Source of the DNA: Kushneria aurantia DSM 21353
GTDB taxonomy: Bacteria > Pseudomonadota > Gammaproteobacteria > Pseudomonadales > Halomonadaceae
Reading direction: 5' to 3'
Length of the DNA: 64,000 bases
Assembly: GCF_000382245.1 (NCBI RefSeq)
Contig: NZ_KB907862.1
Span: forward strand, 186,001-250,000
In this document: positions 8,676-16,596 of the stretch, in pieces
How the letters are laid out: each line of letters starts with the position of its first letter
How positions within the stretch are numbered: the first letter of the stretch is position 1
Position numbers and translations under genes: made by a program
Notes under the pieces: generated by a model
What the model was told of the DNA's origin: nothing
Seen by the model: only the letters and a program-made list of their open reading frames with translations
The model's database searches: none

Positions 8676-9398
8676 TCAGCTCGCTATGCCCAGCGCCTCG
8701 CGCTGGCGCGCGAACAGATGCGCGCAGCCGTTCTCGGCCATCTCCATCATGGCGTTGAGTTCGGCGCGGCTGAACGCCTGCTTCTCGGCAGTACCCTGCA
8801 CCTCGATGATGCCGCCATCCTCGCTCATCACCACGTTCATGTCGGTGTCGGCGCGGGAGTCCTCGGCGTAGTCCAGATCGGTGACCGCCTGGCCCTGAAA
8901 GATGCCCACCGACACCGCGCTGACCAGACCCCTGAGCGGATCGGTAGTGATCTTCTTGTCGCGCTGCAGGTAACGCATCGCATCGACAAGCGCCACGCAG
9001 CCGCCGGTAATCGCTGCGGTGCGGGTGCCGCCGTCGGCCTGCAGCACGTCGCAGTCGATGGTGATGGTGAACTCGCCGAGCTTCTTCAGATCCACTGCCG
9101 CGCGCAGGCTGCGGCCGATCAGCCGCTGAATCTCGATGGTGCGGCCGCCCTGCTTGCCGCGCGCCGCCTCGCGGCCGCCGCGGGTGTGGGTCGCGCGCGG
9201 CAGCATGCCGTACTCGGCGGTGATCCAGCCCTGGCCCTTGCCGCGCAGCCAGCGCGGCACGCCCGCCTCGACGCTGGCCGTGCACAGCACCTGGGTATCG
9301 CCGCAGGCGACCAGCACCGAGCCCTCGGCGTGGCGGGTAAAGCCGCGGGTCAGGGTAATCTCACGGGTCGCCTCGTTGGCACGTCCACTGGGTCGCAT
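8676..9398 (-). CDS. rph: Ribonuclease PH
   Basis: A 240-residue phosphorolytic 3'-5' exoribonuclease that trims tRNA 3' ends and structured RNAs. Family-typical segments are intact: [20 protein letters not shown] at the start, [17 protein letters not shown], the [17 protein letters not shown] motif and [17 protein letters not shown] with the phosphate-site residues. Length matches family members. It is divergent from yicC with a 151-bp intergenic region, an arrangement frequent in gammaproteobacteria. Confidence 0.97.
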   Translation of the reverse strand: MRPSGRANEATREITLTRGFTRHAEGSVLVACGDTQVLCTASVEAGVPRWLRGKGQGWITAEYGMLPRATHTRGGREAARGKQGGRTIEIQRLIGRSLRAAVDLKKLGEFTITIDCDVLQADGGTRTAAITGGCVALVDAMRYLQRDKKITTDPLRGLVSAVSVGIFQGQAVTDLDYAEDSRADTDMNVVMSEDGGIIEVQGTAEKQAFSRAELNAMMEMAENGCAHLFARQREALGIAS

Positions 9399-9549
9399 TG
9401 GCCTGCTCCGCTATCAAAATGACAATCGTGAATGAAAAATCGAAAGGCGCGCATCTTACACGCATCGACGCCCTTTCACCGAATCGTTCGGGGCTGGCGC
9501 GTCATTGGGGATAGAATGGGCACACATTCACGCGCGCCGGATCGATCCC

Positions 9550-10413
9550 ATGACACGCAGCATGACCGCCTTCACTCGCCAGAGCCTCGACACCGATCAG
9601 GCCAGCCTTGCGCTGGAGCTGCGCTCGGTCAATCAGCGCTATCTGGATGTGCACTTTCGCCTGCCGGAGAGTCTGCGCGATCTGGAAACGCCTTTTCGTG
9701 AACGCCTGCGCGAGCGCCTGGCGCGTGGCAAGGTGGAGTGCACGCTGCGCCTTGAAAGCAGTGCGGCGAGCGACACGGTGGCGATCAATGGCGAGCGCGT
9801 CGAGCAGTTGATGGCGGCGCTGACGCAGCTCAGGAGCCACGCCCCCGAGGCGGCGATGCCCGATCTGATGGCGCTTTTGGGCTACCCTGGCGTGACCGAC
9901 GACCGCGGCCCGGATACCGATGCCCTGCGTCGGGCAGCGCTGGAACTGCTGACCGCGGCGCTGGATGATCTCGACGCCGGCCGTGAGCGGGAAGGCGAGC
10001 GCCTGGCCGCCCTGATTCGCGAACGCCTTGCGGGCATTCGTGGCCAGGTGGCCGAGGTGCGTGCCCACCTGCCGGACGTGCTGGCGCGCCAGCGTCGCCA
10101 GATCCTCGAACGGCTCGAGACGGTCAGGGCCGAACTCGACCCGCAGCGGCTGGAGGCCGAGATGGCGCTGCTGGCGCAGAAGGCGGACGTGGCCGAGGAG
10201 CTCGACCGGCTGGAAACCCATGTGGTTGAAGTCGAGCGTCAGCTGCAACAAAAGGGCGCGGTGGGGCGGCGGCTCGACTTCCTGATGCAGGAGCTCAACC
10301 GCGAGGCCAACACGCTCTCCTCCAAGGCGGTGGTGACCGAGACGACACGCTGCGCGGTGGAGCTGAAGGTGCTGATCGAACAGATGCGGGAGCAGATTCA
10401 GAATGTGGAGTGA
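9550..10413 (+). CDS. yicC: YicC-family endoribonuclease
   Basis: A 287-residue protein of the YicC/YloC family. It opens with MTRSMTAFTRQ and holds the conserved LRSVNQRYLDVHFRLPESLR segment. The C-terminus RRLDFLMQELNREANTLSSK plus VELKVLIEQMREQIQNVE is the family hallmark. E. coli YicC is described as an endoribonuclease involved in small-RNA turnover. The ATG at 9550 is used because family members begin exactly here; a start at 9505 would add 15 unrelated residues. It faces away from rph and is followed by a transposon-scarred gap. Confidence 0.93.
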   Translation: MTRSMTAFTRQSLDTDQASLALELRSVNQRYLDVHFRLPESLRDLETPFRERLRERLARGKVECTLRLESSAASDTVAINGERVEQLMAALTQLRSHAPEAAMPDLMALLGYPGVTDDRGPDTDALRRAALELLTAALDDLDAGREREGERLAALIRERLAGIRGQVAEVRAHLPDVLARQRRQILERLETVRAELDPQRLEAEMALLAQKADVAEELDRLETHVVEVERQLQQKGAVGRRLDFLMQELNREANTLSSKAVVTETTRCAVELKVLIEQMREQIQNVE

Positions 10414-10473
10414 TGCCTGGAAACAAAAATCCAGCTTCTGGACTCATCTTTGCGTGCAAAAAGGGGCAAAAGT

Positions 10474-10500
10474 GTAGTGGTCAAGTGATTTAGCCACTAC
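10474..10500. repeat. Inverted repeat GTAGTGG / CCACTAC downstream of yicC
   Basis: Seven-base arms (10474-10480 and 10494-10500) separated by 13 bases. It lies about 75 bases before the IS5-type remnant. It may be a residual transposon end or a weak hairpin; the sequence alone does not decide. Confidence 0.4.
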
Positions 10501-10574
10501 AACACGCCTCCCAGGCCCTGCCTGAAAAGTCATGTTTGCTACGCTGTCCCTGTTCATCGAACAGGAGACCTGTC

Positions 10575-10815
10575 ATGGCAGGCCGTTACGAGCTTTCCGA
10601 CCAGTGCTGGTAGATGGTCAAGGATATCGTTTCTCCGCCACAGACATGGACTGCCCGCGTCGAGATGATCGACACATGCTCAATGCCATTCTTTGAATTC
10701 TCTGCTCGGACCGCCCAGCGGCGCGATCTTTCGGAGCGTTGTGGTCCATGAATAACCGTCTATCAGCGCTTTAAGCAGTGGCGAGACGAGGGCACCTTCA
10801 ACCAGTTCGTTTTAT
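10575..10815 (+). pseudogene. Decayed IS5-family transposase fragment
   Basis: This is the only recognisable content of the 439-base stretch between yicC and the gluconolactonase-like gene. It begins MAGRYELSDQCW and hits a TAG stop after 12 codons. It then continues in the same frame with VKDIVSPPQTW, drifts out of frame through the next 20 codons, returns as RRDLSERCGP followed by a TGA, and resumes as ITVYQRFKQWRDEGTFNQFV. This order matches the N-terminal 80 residues of IS5-type DDE transposases (ELSD-W, PP-GRPR, WRDLPERFG-WKTVYQRF-W-DEGTF). The catalytic domain is absent. It marks an old insertion at the border of a lower-GC accessory block. Confidence 0.8.
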
Positions 10816-10852
10816 TGTTCCCCCTGACGGGGTATCTATACTGGCTGCTGCG

Positions 10853-11710
10853 CTAAGACAATACCGTTTCATAGTCCAGCGCGAGCAGGGAGCCGGACTC
10901 GGGCGCCGCTGCCAACTGAGTCGGCGTCAGTCCGAGGCGGGCGGTGGTAACGACCAGTGTCTTGCCGTCACCGAGAAACGCGCAGTGGGTGGGTCTCGGT
11001 ACTGGCAGGCGGATTAAACGCTCGAGTGTGCCGTCAGGGGCGATCCGGGCGATCGCTGCGCCGTCGAACAGCGGACTGAGCAGATGGCCATCGGTATCCA
11101 ATGTGAGACCGTCGGGCTTGCCTACCGCCGGATCCATACGAAATAAGGTTCGGCGATGGCTGATGTTGCCGGACAAAACCTCAAAGTCGTAGGCGTGGAT
11201 CTCGCCCTTGTGCGAGTCGGTGAAGTAGAACGTTTCACCATCCGCGCTCCAGGCAAGGCCGTTGGGCAGGTCGAAGCCGCTATCGGCGATGCGCCACGTG
11301 CCGTCGGGATCGAAGCGGCAAAGCAGACCGACACCTTTTTTTCCCTGGGTATTCATCAGCCCGGTCCAGAGTCGCCCTTGCTGGTCGTACTTTCCATCAT
11401 TGAAGCGAAAAGCTGGGGCCGCAAGAGGAGCAGTGGCGATGGCCTCGATCTTTCCGTCGGCGATGCAGCGGGCGAGCATACCGCCCTGGCTCAGCGTAAT
11501 CTGACCCGTAGGGCTTTCTGCCAGCAGGCCGATAGGCGCCGAAGTAGCACTGCTGGTGCTACGTCCGCTCGTGGGGTCGTAGCGGTGTAGACGCTGCCCC
11601 AGGATATCGATCCACAGCAGTTCGCCGCGGTGCGCGGACCAGACCGGGCTCTCACCGATGATGGCGTCCGCCGCGACGGCGACGTTAACGGTAGGGGTGA
11701 TGACGTTCAT
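10853..11710 (-). CDS. SMP-30/gluconolactonase/LRE-family protein
   Basis: A 285-residue six-bladed beta-propeller protein. The SMP-30 hallmarks are ESPVWSAHRGELLWIDI near the N-terminus (metal-binding Glu), FNDGKYDQQGRLWTG with the conserved Asn-Asp-Gly, and LPNGLAWSADGETFYFTDS. The family consists of cytoplasmic metal-dependent lactonases that open sugar lactones. The ATG at 11710 overlaps the upstream SDR stop by four bases (ATGA), so the two are translationally coupled. An oxidoreductase followed by a lactonase suits oxidation of a sugar to a lactone and its hydrolysis; the substrate is unknown. Confidence 0.88.
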   Translation of the reverse strand: MNVITPTVNVAVAADAIIGESPVWSAHRGELLWIDILGQRLHRYDPTSGRSTSSATSAPIGLLAESPTGQITLSQGGMLARCIADGKIEAIATAPLAAPAFRFNDGKYDQQGRLWTGLMNTQGKKGVGLLCRFDPDGTWRIADSGFDLPNGLAWSADGETFYFTDSHKGEIHAYDFEVLSGNISHRRTLFRMDPAVGKPDGLTLDTDGHLLSPLFDGAAIARIAPDGTLERLIRLPVPRPTHCAFLGDGKTLVVTTARLGLTPTQLAAAPESGSLLALDYETVLS

Positions 11711-12621
11711 GACCGTTTCCCTCTCATCGTTTGCATGTCTCCTGTCACCTGCCGCGCCTCTCGCGTCGCCAGCGCAATGTCGCCCCAACGCTCGGCCACT
11801 TCCTCGAAGGTGTTCGCGCTGACGGCGTTGAGATCGCGCGGATAGTCGACGCCGCTCGCCTCCTCGGCGCGCGAGGCATGGAACTGACCGTTCGCGGCGC
11901 GCAAAATCCAACCGCCTTCTCGGCAGAGAGACGAGGCCAGAAAAGCTACCCCTGGCGCGACATCAGTGGGCTTTAGCTCCGTTGGCTCATTGTTAATGCC
12001 CCACATACGCGTTTTGGCGACTGGGGAAACGGCGTTGACGACGATGCCATGCGCTGCGCCCTCGGCGGCGAGAACATTGACGAGGCCGACGGCGGCCATC
12101 TTGGCGGCGGTGTAGGCGGCGAGCCCTTGATGAACGTATTCCGGGAACAGTGCCCGGCATGACGTGGTGAGAACGATGCGCCCGTAGCCGGCCTGGCGCA
12201 GGCTCGACCACGCGGCCTGGGCAATCCACAGCGGCGCCTTCGCCATGACTGCCATGGCGCGGTCGAACGCGGCATCTTCGATCTGTTCAATCGATGCGTA
12301 AGCCACCCAGCCCGCGTTGTGAATGAAGGCATCCAGGTGACCGTTCACGTCGAGGCACGCTTGCACCAGCGCATGGCACTGCTCGTGGGTCTCAATGGGG
12401 GCATGAAAGGCATGAGCGTCAATGCCCTCTTCGGCGAGCTGACCTGCCGCGGCGCTGGCAACCGCAGGATCATTGCCCTCACCGTCGGTGTTGGCCCCCA
12501 CGTCATGCAGCAGTACGGTCGCGCCTAGCTGGCCTATCGTTCGGGCGTAGGCTAACCCCAGCCCGCGTCCCGCACCGGTAATGAGTACGGTCTGTCCCTC
12601 GAAATATTGCTGATCGGTCAT
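11707..12621 (-). CDS. SDR-family NAD(P)-dependent oxidoreductase
   Basis: A 304-residue short-chain dehydrogenase. The cofactor motif TGAGRGLG is near residue 16, the NAG motif is HNAGW, and the catalytic YTAAK sits near residue 168. The insertion VGANTDGEGNDPAVAS after the second strand resembles the multifunctional-enzyme/17-beta-HSD4 type of SDR, which often binds NAD. It is first in an operon with the SMP-30-like lactonase (four-base overlap). It diverges from a LysR gene that probably regulates it. Confidence 0.88.
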   Translation of the reverse strand: MTDQQYFEGQTVLITGAGRGLGLAYARTIGQLGATVLLHDVGANTDGEGNDPAVASAAAGQLAEEGIDAHAFHAPIETHEQCHALVQACLDVNGHLDAFIHNAGWVAYASIEQIEDAAFDRAMAVMAKAPLWIAQAAWSSLRQAGYGRIVLTTSCRALFPEYVHQGLAAYTAAKMAAVGLVNVLAAEGAAHGIVVNAVSPVAKTRMWGINNEPTELKPTDVAPGVAFLASSLCREGGWILRAANGQFHASRAEEASGVDYPRDLNAVSANTFEEVAERWGDIALATREARQVTGDMQTMRGKRS

Positions 12622-12655
12622 GACATCCTCCTTTGGATCGGAATAATGAAAGACC

Positions 12656-12665
12656 TATCATGATA
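12656..12665. promoter_or_regulatory. Palindrome TATCATGATA in the SDR / LysR divergent promoter
   Basis: A perfect 10-bp palindrome located 35 bases upstream of the SDR start and 70 upstream of the chosen LysR start. It is a candidate binding site for the LysR regulator; short enough that chance cannot be excluded. Confidence 0.35.
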
Positions 12666-12734
12666 TTCCCAATATCTTTTGAAGCCGGTTTTGATATGGA
12701 TGAAGTATCAAGGCAAGTTGCGCAGGGTCGGGGC

Positions 12735-13619
12735 ATGATCGATCTGCGCAAGATGGAGCAGTTTGTAGCGGTCGCAGAAGCACTGCATTTTCATCGCGCT
12801 GCCGAGCGTCTGGGGATGTCGCAGCCGCCGTTGACGGTGGCAATGCGCCGGCTTGAAGCGGATCTCGGCGTCGCACTTCTGGCACGGGAAGGCAAGCGCA
12901 TGCTCGGCCTGACAACGGCCGGCGAGGCCTTCCTGCGCGAAGCCCGAGAGACACTGCGACAAGCAGACACCGCCATCCGGACAGCACGCGAGACGGCGGC
13001 TGGCCGGTCGGGGCGCGTGCGACTGGGCTACGTCGGCAGTGCGCTCTATGGTCGACTCCCGGATAGGATTCGATCCTATCGCGCCATATATCCGAACGTA
13101 GATCTGGAGCTTCGCGAGGCCACTACTGCAGCGCAGCTGACAGGATTACAGGAAGGCTCGCTCGATGTGGGTGTCGTTATCCCACCGCTGACCGAGACCG
13201 AAGGGGTGACACTCCAGTCCTTCGACCATGACCGGCTGTGCATTGCTCTTGCGAAAGAGCACCCGCTGGCGGAGCAGGAGACGCTCGTCGTTGCCGATCT
13301 CGCTGACGAGGCATTCATCCTCTGGCCGATGCTCGAGGGTCGTGGTTTCCATCTGCAGGTCATTCGCCTCTGCACGAATGCGGGCTTTGTCCCCCGAGTG
13401 GTTCAGGAGGCACACGGTATGCATGCTGTGCTATCGCTGGTCGCCGTGGGTGCCGGAGTGGCGATCGTGCCAGAGAGTATGCAGACCTTCAGAAAGGATC
13501 GGATTCGCTACCGCTCCATCGTCGAGCCGACGGCGGCGTTTTCACTCTGTCTGGCGACACTTGCCCCTTCTCCCTCTGCTTCAGAGTTTGTGAAGATAGC
13601 GATGTCAACCGATCCATAA
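12735..13619 (+). CDS. LysR-family transcriptional regulator
   Basis: About 294 residues. Residues 1-60 form the winged helix-turn-helix (DLRKMEQFVAVAEALHFHRA, then LGMSQPPLTVAMRRLEADLG). The rest is the periplasmic-binding-like ligand domain. The ATG at 12735 is chosen because LysR proteins normally begin a few residues before the LR-xxx-F segment. In-frame starts at 12660 and 12696, or TTG at 12633, would add 13-34 residues. It is divergent from the SDR/SMP-30 operon, the usual LysR-target arrangement. Confidence 0.85.
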   Translation: MIDLRKMEQFVAVAEALHFHRAAERLGMSQPPLTVAMRRLEADLGVALLAREGKRMLGLTTAGEAFLREARETLRQADTAIRTARETAAGRSGRVRLGYVGSALYGRLPDRIRSYRAIYPNVDLELREATTAAQLTGLQEGSLDVGVVIPPLTETEGVTLQSFDHDRLCIALAKEHPLAEQETLVVADLADEAFILWPMLEGRGFHLQVIRLCTNAGFVPRVVQEAHGMHAVLSLVAVGAGVAIVPESMQTFRKDRIRYRSIVEPTAAFSLCLATLAPSPSASEFVKIAMSTDP

Positions 13620-13660
13620 GCAAATGAGTGTTGGAGCTGCTTGCAGCATCGCTCAATTCG

Positions 13661-14017
13661 CTAACTGCCTTTATCTGCACGCTCCAGATACCCCAAAATA
13701 TCGAGTCGACTTTCTTCGAGCAGGGCGATTCGGTCCTCTATCACTGAAACTTCCCGGCGCAGGGTATCGAGCAGATCGGGGCAGGGATGGAAGTCCGGTC
13801 GCTCACCAGTCACGCACGGCAGGAATCGGCGAATGACGTCCAGCTTCAGACCTGCCTCACCAAGCCGGCGGATATGCCGGACGGTTTCCTCTTCCTCGAC
13901 GCCATAGTCTCGGTAGCCTGATGCCAGGCGCGATGGTTTCAAAAGTTTTTGCTGCTCGTAGTAACGCAGCATCCGAACGCTAACTCCCGTCCTTTTGGAT
14001 AATTCACCGATCTGCAC
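13661..14017 (-). CDS. MerR-family transcriptional regulator
   Basis: A 118-residue protein with the MerR N-terminal winged helix (IGELSKRTGVSVRMLRYYEQ, then GYRDYG) and a C-terminal dimerisation helix. It lacks the cysteine pattern of mercury or SoxR sensors; a lone Cys in FLPCVTG and another in PCPDLL are seen. It starts with GTG at 14017 supported by AAGGAGA five bases upstream. It diverges from an alpha/beta hydrolase plus MFS pump whose promoter has the long spacer typical of MerR control. Confidence 0.88.
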   Translation of the reverse strand: MQIGELSKRTGVSVRMLRYYEQQKLLKPSRLASGYRDYGVEEEETVRHIRRLGEAGLKLDVIRRFLPCVTGERPDFHPCPDLLDTLRREVSVIEDRIALLEESRLDILGYLERADKGS

Positions 14018-14026
14018 GACATCTCC

Positions 14027-14058
14027 TTGACCCTGACAGCGGTGTCAGACTTTAGCAT
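14027..14058 (+). promoter_or_regulatory. MerR-type promoter with long spacer and inverted repeat
   Basis: TTGACC (14027-14032) and TAGCAT (14053-14058) are 20 bp apart. The inverted repeat CTGACA-GCGG-TGTCAG (14033-14048) fills the spacer. A lengthened spacer with the operator between -35 and -10 is characteristic of MerR-activated promoters. It reads toward the hydrolase/MFS pair. Confidence 0.65.
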
Positions 14059-14095
14059 CTCTGCCCACTCAATCCAGCATGGAGAGGGCCATCAA

Positions 14096-14902
14096 ATGCC
14101 TTATGTCGATTTCAAGAACACCAGAGTGTCTTACAGGGTAGATGGTGACGGAGAGCCGCTGATTCTTGTGCATGGCACCGGCGGAGACGCGGAGTCGAAC
14201 TGGAGTGCGCTGGTCGAGCCGCTGAGTGATGAATGGAAGTTGATTCGTCCCGATTACGCAGGTTCCGGTAAGACGATGGACGACGGCCGTCCGCTTACAG
14301 CTGACGATCTGGTTGAACAGATATTGGCCGTTGCGGATGTGGCAGGGGCGTCGAGCTTTCATCTGCTCGGCTTTTCATTGGGTGCGGCGTTGGCTGCCAG
14401 AATCGCCGGTGATCATCCTGAGAGAGTCCGTTCGCTGATCCTCGTGAATGGTTTTGCCTCGTCGGATGAGACACGGCTACAGCTCCAGTTTACGCTCTGG
14501 CGCGATCTCATCCGCACCGATCGCCCGGCCATGGCGCGTTTGATCATGCTGACAGGGTTCAGCCCCAGCGCACTTGCATCGTTCAGCGCTGAGTCGTTGC
14601 AACAGATAATCGACACCACGGTGGCAGACACCAACTGGGAAGGCATGGCACGCCAGGTCGATCTGGACTTGTCGATCAACGTTACCGAAAGCGTGGCGCG
14701 TATCATCGCGCCAACGCTGGTCATTGGATGCTCGCATGACCATATGGTGCCGCCTGGTCACGCCAGAAACCTGGCAGACACCATCGTTGGTGCACGCTAT
14801 ATGGAGCTGCCATCTGGTCATCTGGTACCAATGGAACAGCCTCGGGCCCTTACCGAGCAGGTGAGCGCCTTTCTGCGTGAACAGCGGAAATCATTACAAT
14901 GA
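14096..14902 (+). CDS. Alpha/beta-fold hydrolase
   Basis: A 268-residue protein. It has the oxyanion segment LILVHGTGGDAESNW, the nucleophile elbow LLGFSLGAA (Ser near residue 93), a late Asp in the GCSHDHMVPP segment, and the final His in LPSGHLVPME. The catalytic triad therefore appears complete. GGAGAGG eight bases before the ATG at 14096 supports the start. It overlaps the MFS gene by four bases (ATGA). The substrate is unknown; coupling to an efflux pump and a MerR-type promoter hints at detoxification. Confidence 0.85.
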   Translation: MPYVDFKNTRVSYRVDGDGEPLILVHGTGGDAESNWSALVEPLSDEWKLIRPDYAGSGKTMDDGRPLTADDLVEQILAVADVAGASSFHLLGFSLGAALAARIAGDHPERVRSLILVNGFASSDETRLQLQFTLWRDLIRTDRPAMARLIMLTGFSPSALASFSAESLQQIIDTTVADTNWEGMARQVDLDLSINVTESVARIIAPTLVIGCSHDHMVPPGHARNLADTIVGARYMELPSGHLVPMEQPRALTEQVSAFLREQRKSLQ

Positions 14903-16023
14903 TCGGGCGTCTCATACTGCTCGCGCTCGGCGCATTTGTCGCCCAGTCCAGCGAGTATCTGCCGATCAGCGTCATGTCTGCGGCCCGAGACGATCTTGGT
15001 GTTTCCGAGAGTGCTATTGGCAGCCTGGTCACGGGCTATGCATGGATCGCGGCGTTGTCAGCAGTACCGCTGACGATGTTGACGGTTCAATGGGATCGTA
15101 GAACGTTGTTCCTGATCCTGCTTGCCACGATTGCCGTGGCAGGTGGGCTTGGGGCACTGGCGCCAAACTATGGGCTGCTCGCAGCCTCTCGAGTCCTTAT
15201 GGCTCTGGCACACGGCGTTTTTTGGACGATCCTGGCGGTTTTCGCTGTGCGTCTTTCGCCCGATGTGCCTAAAACACGTGTACTGGCTATCGTCTTTGCC
15301 GGCATCTCTCTGGCAGGTATAGCGGGGATTCCATTGTCAACGACCGTCGCTCAGGCGATCGGATGGCGCTGGGCCTTCGCCGGACTTGCGCTGCTGGCGG
15401 GGATCCTGTGTCTGATGGGTATGGTTGTGCTGCCGAAAGTGCCTCCCGGATCCGCCGATGCGCCTCCCGCGCCTTCCTTTCGCAATCGTCGCTTGTGTCG
15501 GGTCGTGGTGGCGACCGCGATCATCGTGTCAAGACATTTCTGCGCATATACCTATATTGTACCTCTGCTGGAGCAGACGACCGGCATCCGTGTCGCGATC
15601 ATGCCCGGGCTTCTGTTGGTATTTGGCGTGGCGGGGGCATTCGCCCTGAGCCTCTCGGGCTGGCTTGGTCTTTCGGCTATTTCGCTTGCACTGATAGCAA
15701 CAACCGGCCTTGCGGTAGGACAGATACTTTTTGGATTTGGCGATGGCTTCGTACCCATCGCCCTGGCCTTGTCGATATGGGGTGGGGCGAGTGCAGTGCT
15801 GGTGGCAGGGCTGCAGGGCACGGCAATCGACAGCGCTCCAGGCCAAGCGGACATGGCATCGGCGCTTTACGTTTCGGCGTTTAACGTGGGGATCGGTAGC
15901 GGAGCGGTAATTGGTGGCCTGCTGACAATCGTTGCCCCCATGGCAATATTGCCCTGGACTGGTGCGGCGCTTGCTAGCGCTGGGCTTTGGCTTTTGCTCA
16001 ACAATCGAGAGCATCGCACCTAA
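14899..16023 (+). CDS. MFS transporter (DHA1/AraJ-like efflux)
   Basis: A 374-residue, 11-12 helix inner-membrane protein. The loop 2-3 region is QWDRRTLFLILL and the helix-5 antiporter-like motif region is GISLAGIAGIPLST, matching AraJ/SotB-type drug and sugar efflux proteins. It is translationally coupled to the upstream hydrolase and probably regulated by the divergent MerR gene. A hairpin lies 50 bp downstream. Confidence 0.85.
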   Translation: MIGRLILLALGAFVAQSSEYLPISVMSAARDDLGVSESAIGSLVTGYAWIAALSAVPLTMLTVQWDRRTLFLILLATIAVAGGLGALAPNYGLLAASRVLMALAHGVFWTILAVFAVRLSPDVPKTRVLAIVFAGISLAGIAGIPLSTTVAQAIGWRWAFAGLALLAGILCLMGMVVLPKVPPGSADAPPAPSFRNRRLCRVVVATAIIVSRHFCAYTYIVPLLEQTTGIRVAIMPGLLLVFGVAGAFALSLSGWLGLSAISLALIATTGLAVGQILFGFGDGFVPIALALSIWGGASAVLVAGLQGTAIDSAPGQADMASALYVSAFNVGIGSGAVIGGLLTIVAPMAILPWTGAALASAGLWLLLNNREHRT

Positions 16024-16072
16024 AGGAGGATAGAGGCATAGGCGAATTCAGTCTGGAAACTTCGTCAACGAA

Positions 16073-16092
16073 AATGGCCCCAAGGGGCCATT
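16073..16092. terminator. Hairpin AATGGCCCC-AA-GGGGCCATT
   Basis: Nine-base perfect arms with a two-base loop, 50 bases after the MFS stop. The T-rich tail (TTTTCGTT) is on the minus strand; the plus side reads TTCAGG. It may stop transcription from both sides. Confidence 0.5.
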
Positions 16093-16541
16093 CAGGAGCA
16101 CCCCACCAAGGATTTACCCGTCGCTGCTATCACTCCCATCCTGCACCCATCGGAGGCACTACCGTTGCCACCCCTGAATATCGCCGATGTCGCCGTAATG
16201 ACGCATGATTAACATCGATAATATAAGGTAAAAATAAGTTTTTACTTGCGACTAGAAGGCTTGCTTGTCAGCTAAGTAATAGTGCTTATTAGATACCTTC
16301 AATGAATGATGACGGACCGATATATTCAAACCCGTAACAATACCAATTGGATAGTAAAGTGGGTAGTCTTTGGAAAAGACTTGGAATCTATATCTACAAG
16401 CTACTGATATAAAAGTAAATACATCAAAAAATCAACATTAAGATTCAGGATGTGGAGTGAAAGAGCCGGCAGCGGTTGACTTCATGCGTGTTGGGGTTCA
16501 GAGTCTCCAGCAAATGGACAGGGAGTGCCCGGTCGGCGTCT

Positions 16542-16568
16542 AAACCTCGGTGAGTGTCATCGAGGTTT
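16542..16568. terminator. Hairpin AAACCTCG / CGAGGTTT downstream of hsdR
   Basis: Eight-base arms with an 11-base loop, 28 bases beyond the hsdR stop. The T-run (five T) follows on the plus strand; on the minus strand the arm itself ends in TTT. It is the probable terminator of the leftward hsd operon. Confidence 0.55.
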
Positions 16569-16596
16569 TTCGCTGTTTATAGGCGAAAAGCCTCTC

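Larger units (their letters stand above)
16024..16596. other. AT-rich gene-free border of the defence island
   Basis: A 573-base gap with no convincing coding sequence. The first 180 bases resemble the neighbourhood in composition; from about 16205 to 16450 the sequence is markedly AT-rich. It holds two hairpins (16073-16092 and 16542-16568). No tRNA or direct-repeat attachment site could be identified by eye. Confidence 0.6.

Noticed and set aside
16450-16596. A tRNA-associated integration site next to hsdR
   Set aside because: No cloverleaf or matching direct repeat was found at the other end of the island by eye.
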